Assembly (NCBI GenBank): GCA_022013615.1
Contig: JAKLQB010000103.1
Coordinates: 1 to 25,852, forward strand
Length of the DNA: 25,852 bases
Source: Desulfobacterales bacterium
GTDB lineage: Bacteria > Desulfobacterota > DSM-4660 > Desulfatiglandales > Desulfatiglandaceae
Direction: 5' to 3'
How positions within the stretch are numbered: the stretch's first letter is position 1; each line of letters begins with the position of its first letter. Shown in pieces: positions 15,958 through 23,804 of this stretch. The notes under the pieces were generated by a model that worked only from the letters and a program-made list of their open reading frames with translations, was not told the DNA's origin and searched no databases. A program made the translations under genes and the position numbers.

Positions 15958-17262
15958 ATGAGTTTTGCAGACTACTTCCAACCGACAGAAGGAGGGGATG
16001 TTGTATTTAGCGTTGAATCCTCAAAAATCAAATTCGGGTGTGGTGCTCTTCGTGAGGTCGGCTACGATGCTCGTTCATTGGGAATGACTCGCGTTGCAAT
16101 TTTCACTGATCCGAACGTGGCCAAACTTGAGCCCGTATCCATCGCCTTGGACTCTCTCAAGGGCCAGAGCATCGACGTAGCGATCTATGACAAGGTAGAG
16201 ATAGAGCCTACTGATCGCTCTTTCAAGGCAGGAGCGGCGTTCGCCAAGGACGGGAAATTCGATGGATTTATCTCTGTTGGCGGCGGCTCAGTCATGGACA
16301 CTTGTAAAGCCGCAAATCTCTATTCTACGTATCCTGCAGAATTCCTGGATTACGTTAATGCCCCTATAGGTAAGGCCATACCTATTCCTGGGCCACTAAA
16401 ACCACACATAGCCTGCCCGACCACTTTTGGAACGGCCAGCGAGTGCACGGGTATCACTATTTTCGATTTTCTTGAAATGAAGGCCAAGACAGGAATTGTT
16501 AGTCAACGCATACGCGCAAGCCTGGGGATCCTTGATCCCGACTGCCTCAAAACACTCCCTCCTCTGGTACGCGCTGCCAACGGTTTTGATGTCTTCAGCC
16601 ATGCATGTGAATCCTTTACCGCACGTCCATTCACCAAGAGGCCAGCGCCAACTGATCCCACTAAACGGCCACTCAGTCAGGGGGCAAACCCATACAGTGA
16701 CATTGCCTGCCTCCAGGCAATCAAGCTGATGGGACAGAACCTGGTGCAGGCGGTTAACGCCCCGGAGGATCATAATTTAGAGGCCCTTATGTTCGCCGGT
16801 ATGTTGGCCGGCATCGGATTCGGTAACTCGGGCTGTCATCTGCCCCATGGCATGTCCTACGCGGTGGCTGGGCTTGTGAAGGATTACCAGCCAGATGGAT
16901 GGCCACAGGATCACCCCATAGTGCCCCACGGAATATCGGTGATTGTAAACTCGCCTTCTGTGTTCAGGCTCACCGGCCCTGCTTGCCCTCATCGCCACAT
17001 ACAGGCCGCAGAGGCAATCGGTATCGATGTTACGGGCATTGACGAGAAAGATGCCGGGGATCTTTTGGCAAACAAGATCATAGAAATGATGAAGTCTACC
17101 GGCATCCCAAACGGTCTGAAAGGAGTCGGCTACACCGAAGATGATATCGAAAACCTCACAGACGGCGCCTTTCCACAGAAACGACTGATTGACAATGCAC
17201 CAATGCCGATTAGTCGCGAGCAACTGAAGGCCATGTTTCAAAATGCGTTGTCATATTGGTAA
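15958..17262 (+). CDS. Iron-containing alcohol dehydrogenase, hydroxyacid-oxoacid transhydrogenase (ADHFE1) type
   Basis: 434 residues. It matches the ADHFE1/HOT subgroup along its whole length as I remember the human protein: KFGCGALREVGYD, DKVEIEPTDRSF, GGGSVMDTCKAANLY, FLDYVNAPIGKA, LKPHIACPTTFGT, NGFDVFSHACESFT, GFGNSGCHLPHGMSY, HPIVPHGISVI. Metal ligands are D211, H215, H297 and H324; the NAD-binding GGGS is at 108-111. HOT enzymes couple oxidation of a hydroxyacid such as 4-hydroxybutyrate to reduction of 2-oxoglutarate. In this cluster, interconversion of isethionate and sulfoacetaldehyde (the SarD-type reaction, carried out elsewhere by other Fe-ADHs) is a reasonable alternative. An AGGA precedes the ATG. 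Family sure, substrate uncertain. Confidence 0.82.
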   Translation: MSFADYFQPTEGGDVVFSVESSKIKFGCGALREVGYDARSLGMTRVAIFTDPNVAKLEPVSIALDSLKGQSIDVAIYDKVEIEPTDRSFKAGAAFAKDGKFDGFISVGGGSVMDTCKAANLYSTYPAEFLDYVNAPIGKAIPIPGPLKPHIACPTTFGTASECTGITIFDFLEMKAKTGIVSQRIRASLGILDPDCLKTLPPLVRAANGFDVFSHACESFTARPFTKRPAPTDPTKRPLSQGANPYSDIACLQAIKLMGQNLVQAVNAPEDHNLEALMFAGMLAGIGFGNSGCHLPHGMSYAVAGLVKDYQPDGWPQDHPIVPHGISVIVNSPSVFRLTGPACPHRHIQAAEAIGIDVTGIDEKDAGDLLANKIIEMMKSTGIPNGLKGVGYTEDDIENLTDGAFPQKRLIDNAPMPISREQLKAMFQNALSYW

Positions 17263-17358
17263 TCCGGGACTCAGGAATGATTGGATATGCCCGAGCTCTC
17301 ATCTTCACTTTTTTGGCTGATCATGCGAATTGACTGATGAAAAAAGCGAGCGATTTGG

Positions 17359-18891
17359 ATGCGGACTATCAGATATTTCGTTGATAAGAGAGCCAGGGAA
17401 CACCCGGAAAAGATCTATACAATAGCCCCCGATCCCGGATTTAGTCTCTCCTACCTGCAGTTGAAGGAAGACTCGATTCGCCTTGGGAAGTATCTGATGA
17501 AGCTGGGACTAAAAAAAGGGGACAAGGTCTCCTTTATGATGGGAAACGGGTACCAGACCACCAAGATCTTTCTGGGAACCATGTATGCGGGGTTTGTGAT
17601 TACCCCCCTCAACCTGATGTCTCAGCCTTCCCAGCTTGAATACTTTTTGAATCATTCTGATACCAAGTTGGTCTTTTTCTCTCAGGAGCACAAGGAGAGG
17701 CTTACGGCGGCCGTCAATAAAGTGGATCGAGACATAAAGCTGATTGAGATCGACATTGACTCAAAGTCCATATTTCCTGAAGATCATGATCTTTCAGACA
17801 TTCCCCTTCCTGATGTTACGCAAGAGGATGACGCACTGCTGTTGTATACCTCCGGCACCACAGGCCAGCCCAAGGGTGTCATGCTCTCACATAAAAATGT
17901 AGTTGCAGGCGGCCAGTACACTGCCATGGCCCATGAACTCACTCCTGAGGATCGAGCTCTCTGTTCCCTACCCCTTTACCACATCAATGGAGAGGTGGTA
18001 ACAGCCGTAACACCCCTGGTAAGTGGCGGGAGCGTGGTAATGCCCCACAAGTTCAGAACCAGCTACTTCTGGGAACTCATTTCAGAATATGGTTGCACAT
18101 GGTTCAGCGTTGTGCCAACCATAATCTCCTACCTGATAAGCGGGACGGACATTGAGGGAAAAAATCTAAAACTGGATCAACTCCGTTTTGGCCGTTCTGC
18201 CTCTTCCGCCCTGCCGCCATCGCTCCACATGGAGTTTGAGGAAAAATTCAAGGTTTCTATTGTTGAAACAATGGGGCTCACTGAGACGGCGGCACCGGTC
18301 TTTTCAAATCCTATGGACCCATCAAAAAGGAAGTATGGTTCGCCCGGTCTTGCAGTGGGCAATAGGGCCAAAATCATCGATGGGGCAGGCAAAGAACTCC
18401 TCCGGGGCACACAGGGGGAAATCGTGATCCGTGGCGATAATGTGATGAAAGAGTACTACAAAGCCCCTGATAAAACCGCAGAGGCCATAGAGCCGGACGG
18501 GTGGCTCCACACTGGTGACATAGGATATCTGGATCAAGACGGATTCGTTTTTGTGACAGGCCGGGTCAAGGAACTCATTATAAAAGGGGGAGAAAATATT
18601 GCTCCAAGGGAGATTGATGAGGTCCTTTATAAACATCCGGCGATCCTTGATGCAGCGGCAGTGGGAATTCCTGATGATGTGTATGGAGAGGAGATCATGG
18701 CCTGCGTAACCCTTAAACCAGGGCACAAGGCTAGTGAACAGGAACTCCAAAACCATTGCCTTGAAGAGTTGGGCAAATTCAAGACCCCTAAAGTTATCAG
18801 ATTCATGGATGAGCTCCCAAAGGGCCCTTCAGGAAAAATCCAGCGCCTAAAACTTCCTGATATTGTAAAGGAACTTGAAGCGAGTTTATAG
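17359..18891 (+). CDS. AMP-forming acyl-CoA ligase, candidate sulfoacetate-CoA ligase (SauT-like)
   Basis: 510 residues, ANL superfamily. Core motifs: P-loop YTSGTTGQPKG (163-173), MGLTETA, the adenylate-binding WLHTGDIGYLDQDG, hinge GRVKELIIKGGENIAPREIDE, and the C-terminal catalytic K493 in PSGKIQR. It makes an acyl-CoA from a carboxylate, ATP and CoA, through an acyl-AMP. Substrate cannot be told from these motifs. The SauS-like acylating aldehyde dehydrogenase in the same array makes sulfoacetate (SauT reaction) the favoured hypothesis; the ADHFE1-type gene just upstream makes a hydroxybutyrate-like acid an alternative. The Shine-Dalgarno is weak. It is the last plus-strand gene before the convergent exporter operon; the 76-base gap shows no clear terminator. 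Confidence 0.8.
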   Translation: MRTIRYFVDKRAREHPEKIYTIAPDPGFSLSYLQLKEDSIRLGKYLMKLGLKKGDKVSFMMGNGYQTTKIFLGTMYAGFVITPLNLMSQPSQLEYFLNHSDTKLVFFSQEHKERLTAAVNKVDRDIKLIEIDIDSKSIFPEDHDLSDIPLPDVTQEDDALLLYTSGTTGQPKGVMLSHKNVVAGGQYTAMAHELTPEDRALCSLPLYHINGEVVTAVTPLVSGGSVVMPHKFRTSYFWELISEYGCTWFSVVPTIISYLISGTDIEGKNLKLDQLRFGRSASSALPPSLHMEFEEKFKVSIVETMGLTETAAPVFSNPMDPSKRKYGSPGLAVGNRAKIIDGAGKELLRGTQGEIVIRGDNVMKEYYKAPDKTAEAIEPDGWLHTGDIGYLDQDGFVFVTGRVKELIIKGGENIAPREIDEVLYKHPAILDAAAVGIPDDVYGEEIMACVTLKPGHKASEQELQNHCLEELGKFKTPKVIRFMDELPKGPSGKIQRLKLPDIVKELEASL

Positions 18892-18967
18892 CGCCAGATA
18901 ATTGGGTTTGAGAAATGTTAATTTATTCATGCGAATCTCTGCGTAGCCCATTTTTTGGCAATTAGGC

Positions 18968-19702
18968 CTAATAAATCCATTTCCGTTTCACGTTTCTTGT
19001 GCTTACGCTAAATAATACAATACTAAACCCAATGAGGATCAAAAAACTCATCAAGAGACCAATATGGCCTTTGCCGCTTATCACTGCATTCAGGATGTCG
19101 GCGCCATAAGTGAGGGGCATGCTATAGGAAATGGGTCTTAAGAAAACCGGCAATACCTGTACAGGGATGAAAAGGCCGCAGAGGAAGATCATGGGAAACC
19201 GAAAGAAATTGGAAAACGTCTGGGCCTCAAAGACCTCACTTACTGACACGGCAATAAAAAGCCCCAGAAAGGTGGAAGTTACAGCAATAAGAAAGACACC
19301 TCCCAATACAATAAGCCAATTAATGCCGGACAGGTCAGTCATGAACAGGGCAAAAATTACGGGGACAAACCCATTGAATATGCCGAAAACAATGGCTCCC
19401 GTGGTCTTGGCCAGCATCAGAAGACTGAGGTCAATGGGTGCGATCAGGAGTCTTTCAAAAGACCGGCTCTTTCTTTCGAAAGTTATGGTCACAGCAAGCA
19501 TGGAGGTAGTGCCAAAAAGCACGGACAGACACATGACCCCTGGCAGGAGACCACGGATATCCAATGATGTCCCTGATTTCAGGAAAACCATAAGTGTCCA
19601 GGCAACAGGGAAAATTATTCCCCAGCTAATGTTCGGGGGTTTCAGGTAATAGTTTCTCATATCCTTTTTCAGGATATTCCAGAAAGCAATCCAGGCCTTC
19701 AT
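18968..19702 (-). CDS. ABC-2 type transporter permease
   Basis: 244 residues with about six hydrophobic segments, ABC-2 membrane family (DrrB/NodJ-like): ERKSRSFERLLIAPI after the second segment, FRFPMIFLCGLFIPVQVLP, and the C-terminal SYSMPLTYGADILNA are standard landmarks. It forms an exporter with the ATPase whose stop codon overlaps its ATG by 4 bases. Substrate unknown; relatives export drugs, lipids or polysaccharides. It runs opposite to, and converges with, the large plus-strand array, so it is a separate transcription unit and probably not part of that pathway. Confidence 0.87.
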   Translation of the reverse strand: MKAWIAFWNILKKDMRNYYLKPPNISWGIIFPVAWTLMVFLKSGTSLDIRGLLPGVMCLSVLFGTTSMLAVTITFERKSRSFERLLIAPIDLSLLMLAKTTGAIVFGIFNGFVPVIFALFMTDLSGINWLIVLGGVFLIAVTSTFLGLFIAVSVSEVFEAQTFSNFFRFPMIFLCGLFIPVQVLPVFLRPISYSMPLTYGADILNAVISGKGHIGLLMSFLILIGFSIVLFSVSTRNVKRKWIY

Positions 19703-20664
19703 CCTTTCCCTTTCTCCTTATCCTGCTTCATTTTTACGATTTCAATACCGGTAACTTTGACAAAAACATCTTCTAAAGACGGGCGGATGATCTTTGCTTC
19801 GTAAACAGGCACGTCATTCTGGTCGAAGAACCTCATCAATGGCGTCAGATTAATTGGGACAAGGGAGTAAATTCTGATGATATTGTCACCAGCCATTTCC
19901 GCGTTAAGCTCCGTGAACTCTTTGGAAATGACCTTGTCCAGTCCTGGGCCCCCGTTATCCAGCTTAAACTGGACAATGGTTTCCTGCTGGGCTTCTTTCA
20001 TCAACTCATTCATGGTTCCTATTCGTACGATCCTTCCGGCAACGAGAAAGGCTATTCGATGGCAAAGCCGTTCTGCTTCTTCAATGTAGTGTGTAGTGAG
20101 CAGAATAGTGGTTCCTCTTTTATTCAAATCCAGGATCAACTGCCGGATCTGTCTTGCGCTGGCCACGTCAATGCCGGTGGTTGGTTCGTCTAAAAAAAGG
20201 ATTTTAGGTTCATGTATAATCCCAGCAGCCATGGTTAGCTTTCTTTTCATGCCTTTGGAATATGACTTAAAAGGCTTTCTTCCCGTGTTCGCGAGGTCAA
20301 ATTGCTCAAGAAGCTCTTTCGCCCTTTTTTCTCTTCGCTGCTTTGGCATACCATAGAGCGCCGCACAGAAACTCAAGTTATGAAATCCGTCCAGTTCCTC
20401 ATACAGATTGCTCTCATCCGGGACAATGCCAATAAGGTGTTGAGCTTTTTTGACACCTCTACTGTAATCGAACCCTGCCATTGTGACTGAACCCGATGTA
20501 ATGTTTGCAAGCCCGGTCAACATGTTGATAGTGGTGGTCTTTCCTGCCCCATTGGGCCCAAGAAGCCCAAAGACCTCTCCCTCACCAATGGTAAAATCAA
20601 CACCATCAACTGCTGTAAAATCCCCATATTTCTTTGTCAGATTTTTGCACTCCAGGATGTTCAT
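19699..20664 (-). CDS. ABC-2 type transporter ATPase (DrrA-like)
   Basis: 321 residues from the ATG at 20664. A longer frame reaches 20712, but that would overlap the small Cys-rich gene, and the protein starts normally at MNILECKNLTKKYG. Walker A GPNGAGKTT (36-44), signature YSKGMKRKL (about 135-143), Walker B LFLDE (D159/E160) and H-loop H192 (TTHYIEEAE) are all intact. The C-terminal ~80 residues form the regulatory extension usual in DrrA/CcmA-type ATPases, ending with SLEDVFVKVTG. It pairs with the overlapping permease. The upstream Cys-rich gene stops 4 bases before its start, suggesting a three-gene operon. Confidence 0.9.
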   Translation of the reverse strand: MNILECKNLTKKYGDFTAVDGVDFTIGEGEVFGLLGPNGAGKTTTINMLTGLANITSGSVTMAGFDYSRGVKKAQHLIGIVPDESNLYEELDGFHNLSFCAALYGMPKQRREKRAKELLEQFDLANTGRKPFKSYSKGMKRKLTMAAGIIHEPKILFLDEPTTGIDVASARQIRQLILDLNKRGTTILLTTHYIEEAERLCHRIAFLVAGRIVRIGTMNELMKEAQQETIVQFKLDNGGPGLDKVISKEFTELNAEMAGDNIIRIYSLVPINLTPLMRFFDQNDVPVYEAKIIRPSLEDVFVKVTGIEIVKMKQDKEKGKG

Positions 20665-20668
20665 CGCG

Positions 20669-20800
20669 TTACTTCTTTTCGGTTTCACAAGGATGTTCTT
20701 TGGTATCCCCATGACACTCCTTGATCTGATCCGGAGAGCAGTCTTCAGGTTTTCCTTTCAACTTTTCCGGATGCTCACAGCAGTCTTTACACATATTCAT
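20669..20800 (-). CDS. Very small Cys-rich protein (41-43 residues)
   Basis: Starts at ATG 20800 (MNMCKDCC) or ATG 20794 (MCKDCC), 3 or 9 bases after a strong AGGAGG; the second spacing is the better one. Six cysteines in about 40 residues: CKDCCEHP, then single cysteines in PEDCSPD, KECHGD and EHPCET, with abundant Lys/Glu/His. No hydrophobic segment or signal. The Cys/His pattern suggests metal binding, and its stop lies 4 bases before the ABC-2 ATPase start, so it is cotranscribed with the exporter. I know no assigned function. The strong ribosome-binding site and the ordered composition make a real gene likely despite its size. Confidence 0.65.
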   Translation of the reverse strand: MNMCKDCCEHPEKLKGKPEDCSPDQIKECHGDTKEHPCETEKK

Positions 20801-20980
20801 TCCCCTCCTTTCTCCAATATTTGTTTCGGTTGCAAACGCTCTATGGCAGATGCCCTCAGAGCGAAGGACCTGATCAGCCCCCTTTGAGAGTTCATCGGCG
20901 ATCTGCCGCAGCACAGCCCTCTCTACAGAATAATGGGTCCAGTACCCGCGTTTTTCTCCCTTAACCAGCTCTTTAAGAGT
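20801..20980 (-). pseudogene. Remnant of a winged-helix (ArsR-like) regulator C-terminus
   Basis: In frame with the small Cys-rich gene, the minus strand stays open from 20980 and reads TLKELVKGEKRGYWTHY, then SVERAVLRQIADELSKG. This resembles the wing and C-terminal helix of ArsR-family repressors (compare the pattern LV-G-RRGRW-YY-L). A TAA lies at 20981-20983 and there is no upstream helix-turn-helix or start codon, so the N-terminal two thirds are gone. It may be what remains of the regulator of the exporter operon. Assignment is by eye on about 35 residues and could be wrong. The remainder of the interval to 21107 is AT-rich, with no gene. Confidence 0.4.
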
Positions 20981-21107
20981 TTACTTAATTAAATCATATT
21001 TCCTTGTATCACTTTAGTCAATATTTAGACTTGCCACATATGGGAAAAGACCGTATAAGCCAAACCTGCAGGCAAGATATATACCTATAAAATACACGGA
21101 GAAAGTA

Positions 21108-22262
21108 ATGGCGGAATTTGACACAATTGACAAGGATTTTCTCAGGAAGAGAGCAGCCCTAAAGTGGGGACCCTGGGGAGAAGACGTTATCTCACTTTCA
21201 GTCGCAGATATAGATTTCCCGCCACCTAAGGAAATCAAGGATGGCATTATCAAGGCTGTGGAGGAGGACAGAACTCCTTATGGAGATTATGGCGGCGATC
21301 CGGATGTTCTGGATGTGGTTTGTGAAAAACTTAACAGGGTCAACCGGATCTCGGCAACACCCGACGATGTACACATGATACCGGGAACCATGTTCTCTAT
21401 CTTCTTGTGCTGTTACTATGCTTTGAAACCGGGTGATGAGGCGGTAATTTGCCCGGCACCTGCTTATCCACCATTTATGGAGAACATTGAAATTGCCCAG
21501 GGTGTGTCCGTCTATAATCCTCTGGATTTCCAGAATGATTTGAAACTGGATTTGGATGACCTTAAACGCCGGATTACACCAAAAACACGTCTACTGATGA
21601 TATCAAACCCTCATAATCCCACTGGAAGGGTCTTCACCCGGGAAGAATTAGAGGGGATAGGCCAGATCGCTGAGGAAAATAACCTTTTAATCTTTTCTGA
21701 TGAGCTTTACGAGGACATGATATTTGAAGGGAAACACGTTAGTCTTGCATCTCTTAGTTCTGATCTGTTTGAAAGGACTATCAGCGCTTTTGGTTTTAGC
21801 AAGGCATTTGGTATACCCGGATTTCGCATTGCCTATATTGTCTGTCGCGGAAAACACATGCAAGAGCTGAAAAAACGGCTCCACTGTATTATCGTTCATG
21901 CTGACACCCTTGCCCAGGCGGCTGCAAAGGCAGCCCTCACCAACGGACATTCCTGGCTTGGCAGGCTAATGGCTCATCTAAAGCAAATGCGGGATTACGG
22001 AGTCGAACGACTCTCAACGATTCCAGGGGTCGAGTGCCCCGTGCCCCAGGCAACGCCTTTTCTTTTTCCAAACATAGCATCCTTTGGTATGACAAGCCAG
22101 GAGATGGCTGAGTATCTCAAAGAAAACGCCAAAGTAATCGTTCATAATGGGGCCGCCTATGGTCCCCCCGGGGAGGGCTATATTAGAATTAACGTGTGCA
22201 CAGCTTATCCCGTTCTCAAGGAAGCCTTTGACCGCATAGAAAAAGCCCTTATGAAGATATAG
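21108..22262 (+). CDS. PLP-dependent class I/II aminotransferase
   Basis: 384 residues, fold type I. PLP-site residues: N170 region in SNPHNPTG (167-173), SDELYEDM with D198, Schiff-base lysine K232 in GFSKAFGIPGFR with R240 as a phosphate ligand, and the substrate carboxylate arginine in GYIRINVC near the C-terminus. It belongs with aspartate/aromatic aminotransferases or the PatB/MalY group; the substrate cannot be assigned. GGAGA precedes the ATG. It is divergent from the exporter operon. A role with the sulfonate genes (for example cysteate to sulfopyruvate) is conceivable but has no direct support, since the exporter genes lie between them. Confidence 0.88.
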   Translation: MAEFDTIDKDFLRKRAALKWGPWGEDVISLSVADIDFPPPKEIKDGIIKAVEEDRTPYGDYGGDPDVLDVVCEKLNRVNRISATPDDVHMIPGTMFSIFLCCYYALKPGDEAVICPAPAYPPFMENIEIAQGVSVYNPLDFQNDLKLDLDDLKRRITPKTRLLMISNPHNPTGRVFTREELEGIGQIAEENNLLIFSDELYEDMIFEGKHVSLASLSSDLFERTISAFGFSKAFGIPGFRIAYIVCRGKHMQELKKRLHCIIVHADTLAQAAAKAALTNGHSWLGRLMAHLKQMRDYGVERLSTIPGVECPVPQATPFLFPNIASFGMTSQEMAEYLKENAKVIVHNGAAYGPPGEGYIRINVCTAYPVLKEAFDRIEKALMKI

Positions 22263-22293
22263 TAAACCCAAATTCCCCTACGGCCAATTTTTC

Positions 22294-22322
22294 TTGACAT
22301 GAGGAATTTTTTCTGGTCTCAT
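22294..22322 (+). promoter_or_regulatory. Candidate sigma70 promoter for the LuxR-type gene
   Basis: TTGACA (22294-22299) matches the -35 consensus exactly; 17 bases on, TCTCAT (22317-22322) matches 4 of 6 bases of the -10 consensus. Transcription would start near 22329 and give a leader of about 230 bases before the LuxR-type gene, containing the short ORF and inverted repeat listed next. Confidence 0.4.
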
Positions 22323-22360
22323 TGATTGTAGATTTTTTCTTCTATCCATTAACCTCTATC

Positions 22361-22439
22361 AGGAGGTTGCCCTATGAAAAAACCCCTCAAAATGTGCATA
22401 TCTAACTCCTAATAGGACGTTTCAATTCTGTTAGGAGTT
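22361..22439 (+). promoter_or_regulatory. Leader with a 12-codon ORF and inverted repeat upstream of the LuxR-type gene
   Basis: AGGAGG at 22361-22366 is placed 7 bases before ATG 22374, which opens a 12-codon frame (MKKPLKMCISNS, stop 22410-22412). The stop codon lies in the left arm of a perfect 9-base inverted repeat, AACTCCTAA (22404-22412) and TTAGGAGTT (22431-22439). A third half-site makes TCCTA-A-TAGGA (22407-22417). This may be a translation-coupled leader hairpin or an operator with repeated TAGGA half-sites. The ~120 bases from here to the gene show nothing else. Confidence 0.4.
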
Positions 22440-22560
22440 CAATCGGCTTTTCTAAGCAAAGTTTTATCAAAGGAATTAACTTTACCTCTTTAGTTACATC
22501 ATCCAACGGTAAGCATCCTGTTGTCAACAATGCTCTACTAAAGTTTCAATCGGCAAAAAG

Positions 22561-23622
22561 ATGCACAGCGAACTTTCTAATTTAAAAGCGGGTGAGGTGA
22601 AGCTTCTTTTTAGGATTTTTGAGAAGCTTTCAAGAAGCCAAGATCAAGATACTTTGCGAGAAGAAATATCTGCAGACTTATTGCGCCTCCTCAAAGCGGA
22701 TTTTCTTGCATCATTTATATGGAACCAAGATCGAAAGTTTTTCGAGCATGTGGTGTTTGTTAATATGAGCCCTGATAATCTTGCCCGGTACGACAGTTAT
22801 TACCAATTTCACGATCCTATAACAACATCATTACAAAAACGACGGCGGGCTACCCTTGTTTGTGAAGTTATGCCTCAGAAGGAATTGGAAAATACAGAGT
22901 TCTTCAATGATTTCTTAATGAGAGATGGCCTTCACCATGGTATAAACGTTTATGCATATGACGGTGATTTAAATATTGGGGATTTACGTATCTGGAGAGC
23001 CAGGCATAGGCCTGATTTTGGGAAACGGGAGGCCGCTCTTTTGGATGTTATTCTCCCCCATTTTCGCAATGCTTTGAGGAATGTCCGGGCTATTGTCGCG
23101 GCCCACGGAGTAGCAAACTTTTGGCACGAAATGCTTGAAAATACCCATATTGCCTTATTTCTCTTTGATGAGGCGGGCAATCTTGTCTTCCAAAACAATG
23201 AGGCCCGGATGATAGAGAAAAAACTACCTGATGCAGAGTATACCTCTTTCTATGATCACATCTGTTCCCTCACAAAAAAGAGCCTTTTCCGGACCGAATG
23301 GGGCCCCTATTTTTTGTCTGTTCTTCCCACATTTTCTCCCAAGGATGCAAGGCCTCTGACAGCCATCATGGCATATCAATCAGCCCTCGGAAAGATTGAT
23401 AAAAATTTTCTCATTAGTAGACATCTATTAAGCCCCCGTGAGACAGAGATCTGCCTGCTTGTGTGCAAAGGTCTGACTGATCGGGAAATCGCCTCAGTCT
23501 TGTGTATCGCTTTTTCTACCGTTAGAACCCACCTAAAACATATCTTTATGAAACTGGAAGTGACAAACCGCTCCGAACTCATTTCAGGCTTACTTGAGGG
23601 AATTGTCGATTTCTCTTTTTAA
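22561..23622 (+). CDS. LuxR-family transcriptional regulator with N-terminal sensor domains
   Basis: 353 residues. The C-terminal helix-turn-helix is clear at about 289-345: LLSPRETEICLLVCKGLTDREIASVL, then STVRTHLKHIFMKLEVTNRSEL. Residues 10-180 look like a GAF-type sensor, and about 190-275 like a PAS domain (HIALFLFDEAGNLVFQNNEA). There is no receiver domain, so it is not a phosphorelay response regulator; a small ligand or redox signal is more likely. The ATG at 22561 has no strong Shine-Dalgarno, in contrast to the strong one on the short leader ORF. The downstream amidase and the upstream aminotransferase are its likely targets, but this is inferred only from position. Confidence 0.85.
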   Translation: MHSELSNLKAGEVKLLFRIFEKLSRSQDQDTLREEISADLLRLLKADFLASFIWNQDRKFFEHVVFVNMSPDNLARYDSYYQFHDPITTSLQKRRRATLVCEVMPQKELENTEFFNDFLMRDGLHHGINVYAYDGDLNIGDLRIWRARHRPDFGKREAALLDVILPHFRNALRNVRAIVAAHGVANFWHEMLENTHIALFLFDEAGNLVFQNNEARMIEKKLPDAEYTSFYDHICSLTKKSLFRTEWGPYFLSVLPTFSPKDARPLTAIMAYQSALGKIDKNFLISRHLLSPRETEICLLVCKGLTDREIASVLCIAFSTVRTHLKHIFMKLEVTNRSELISGLLEGIVDFSF

Positions 23623-23641
23623 TCAATATTCCCCTCCAGCC

Positions 23642-23663
23642 ATATCCCCAAAAATGGGGATAT
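23642..23663. promoter_or_regulatory. Perfect 9-base inverted repeat between LuxR-type and amidase genes
   Basis: ATATCCCCA (23642-23650) and TGGGGATAT (23655-23663) flank a 4-base AAAA loop, 20 bases after the LuxR-type stop. No T-run follows directly, so it is either a weak terminator for the LuxR-type gene or an operator controlling the amidase. The 182-base gap also holds a strong ribosome-binding-like AAGGGGG near 23709 followed by ATG AAA AGG TAG, too short to count as a gene. Confidence 0.4.
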
Positions 23664-23804
23664 CCAATTCTATTTATTAATGATCTAATTTTTTTCATAG
23701 GTCATAGAAGGGGGTGATGGCTATGAAAAGGTAGGGGTTTTTCTGTTTTGGAAGAAGAATCATTTTGATCAGGGGCAAGAAAACTACAGGAAAGGGGGAA
23801 GAAT

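Noticed and set aside
19131..19649. 172-residue plus-strand ORF opposite the ABC-2 permease
   Set aside because: Antisense to a clear membrane-protein gene; Lys/Arg/Thr-rich shadow without motifs.
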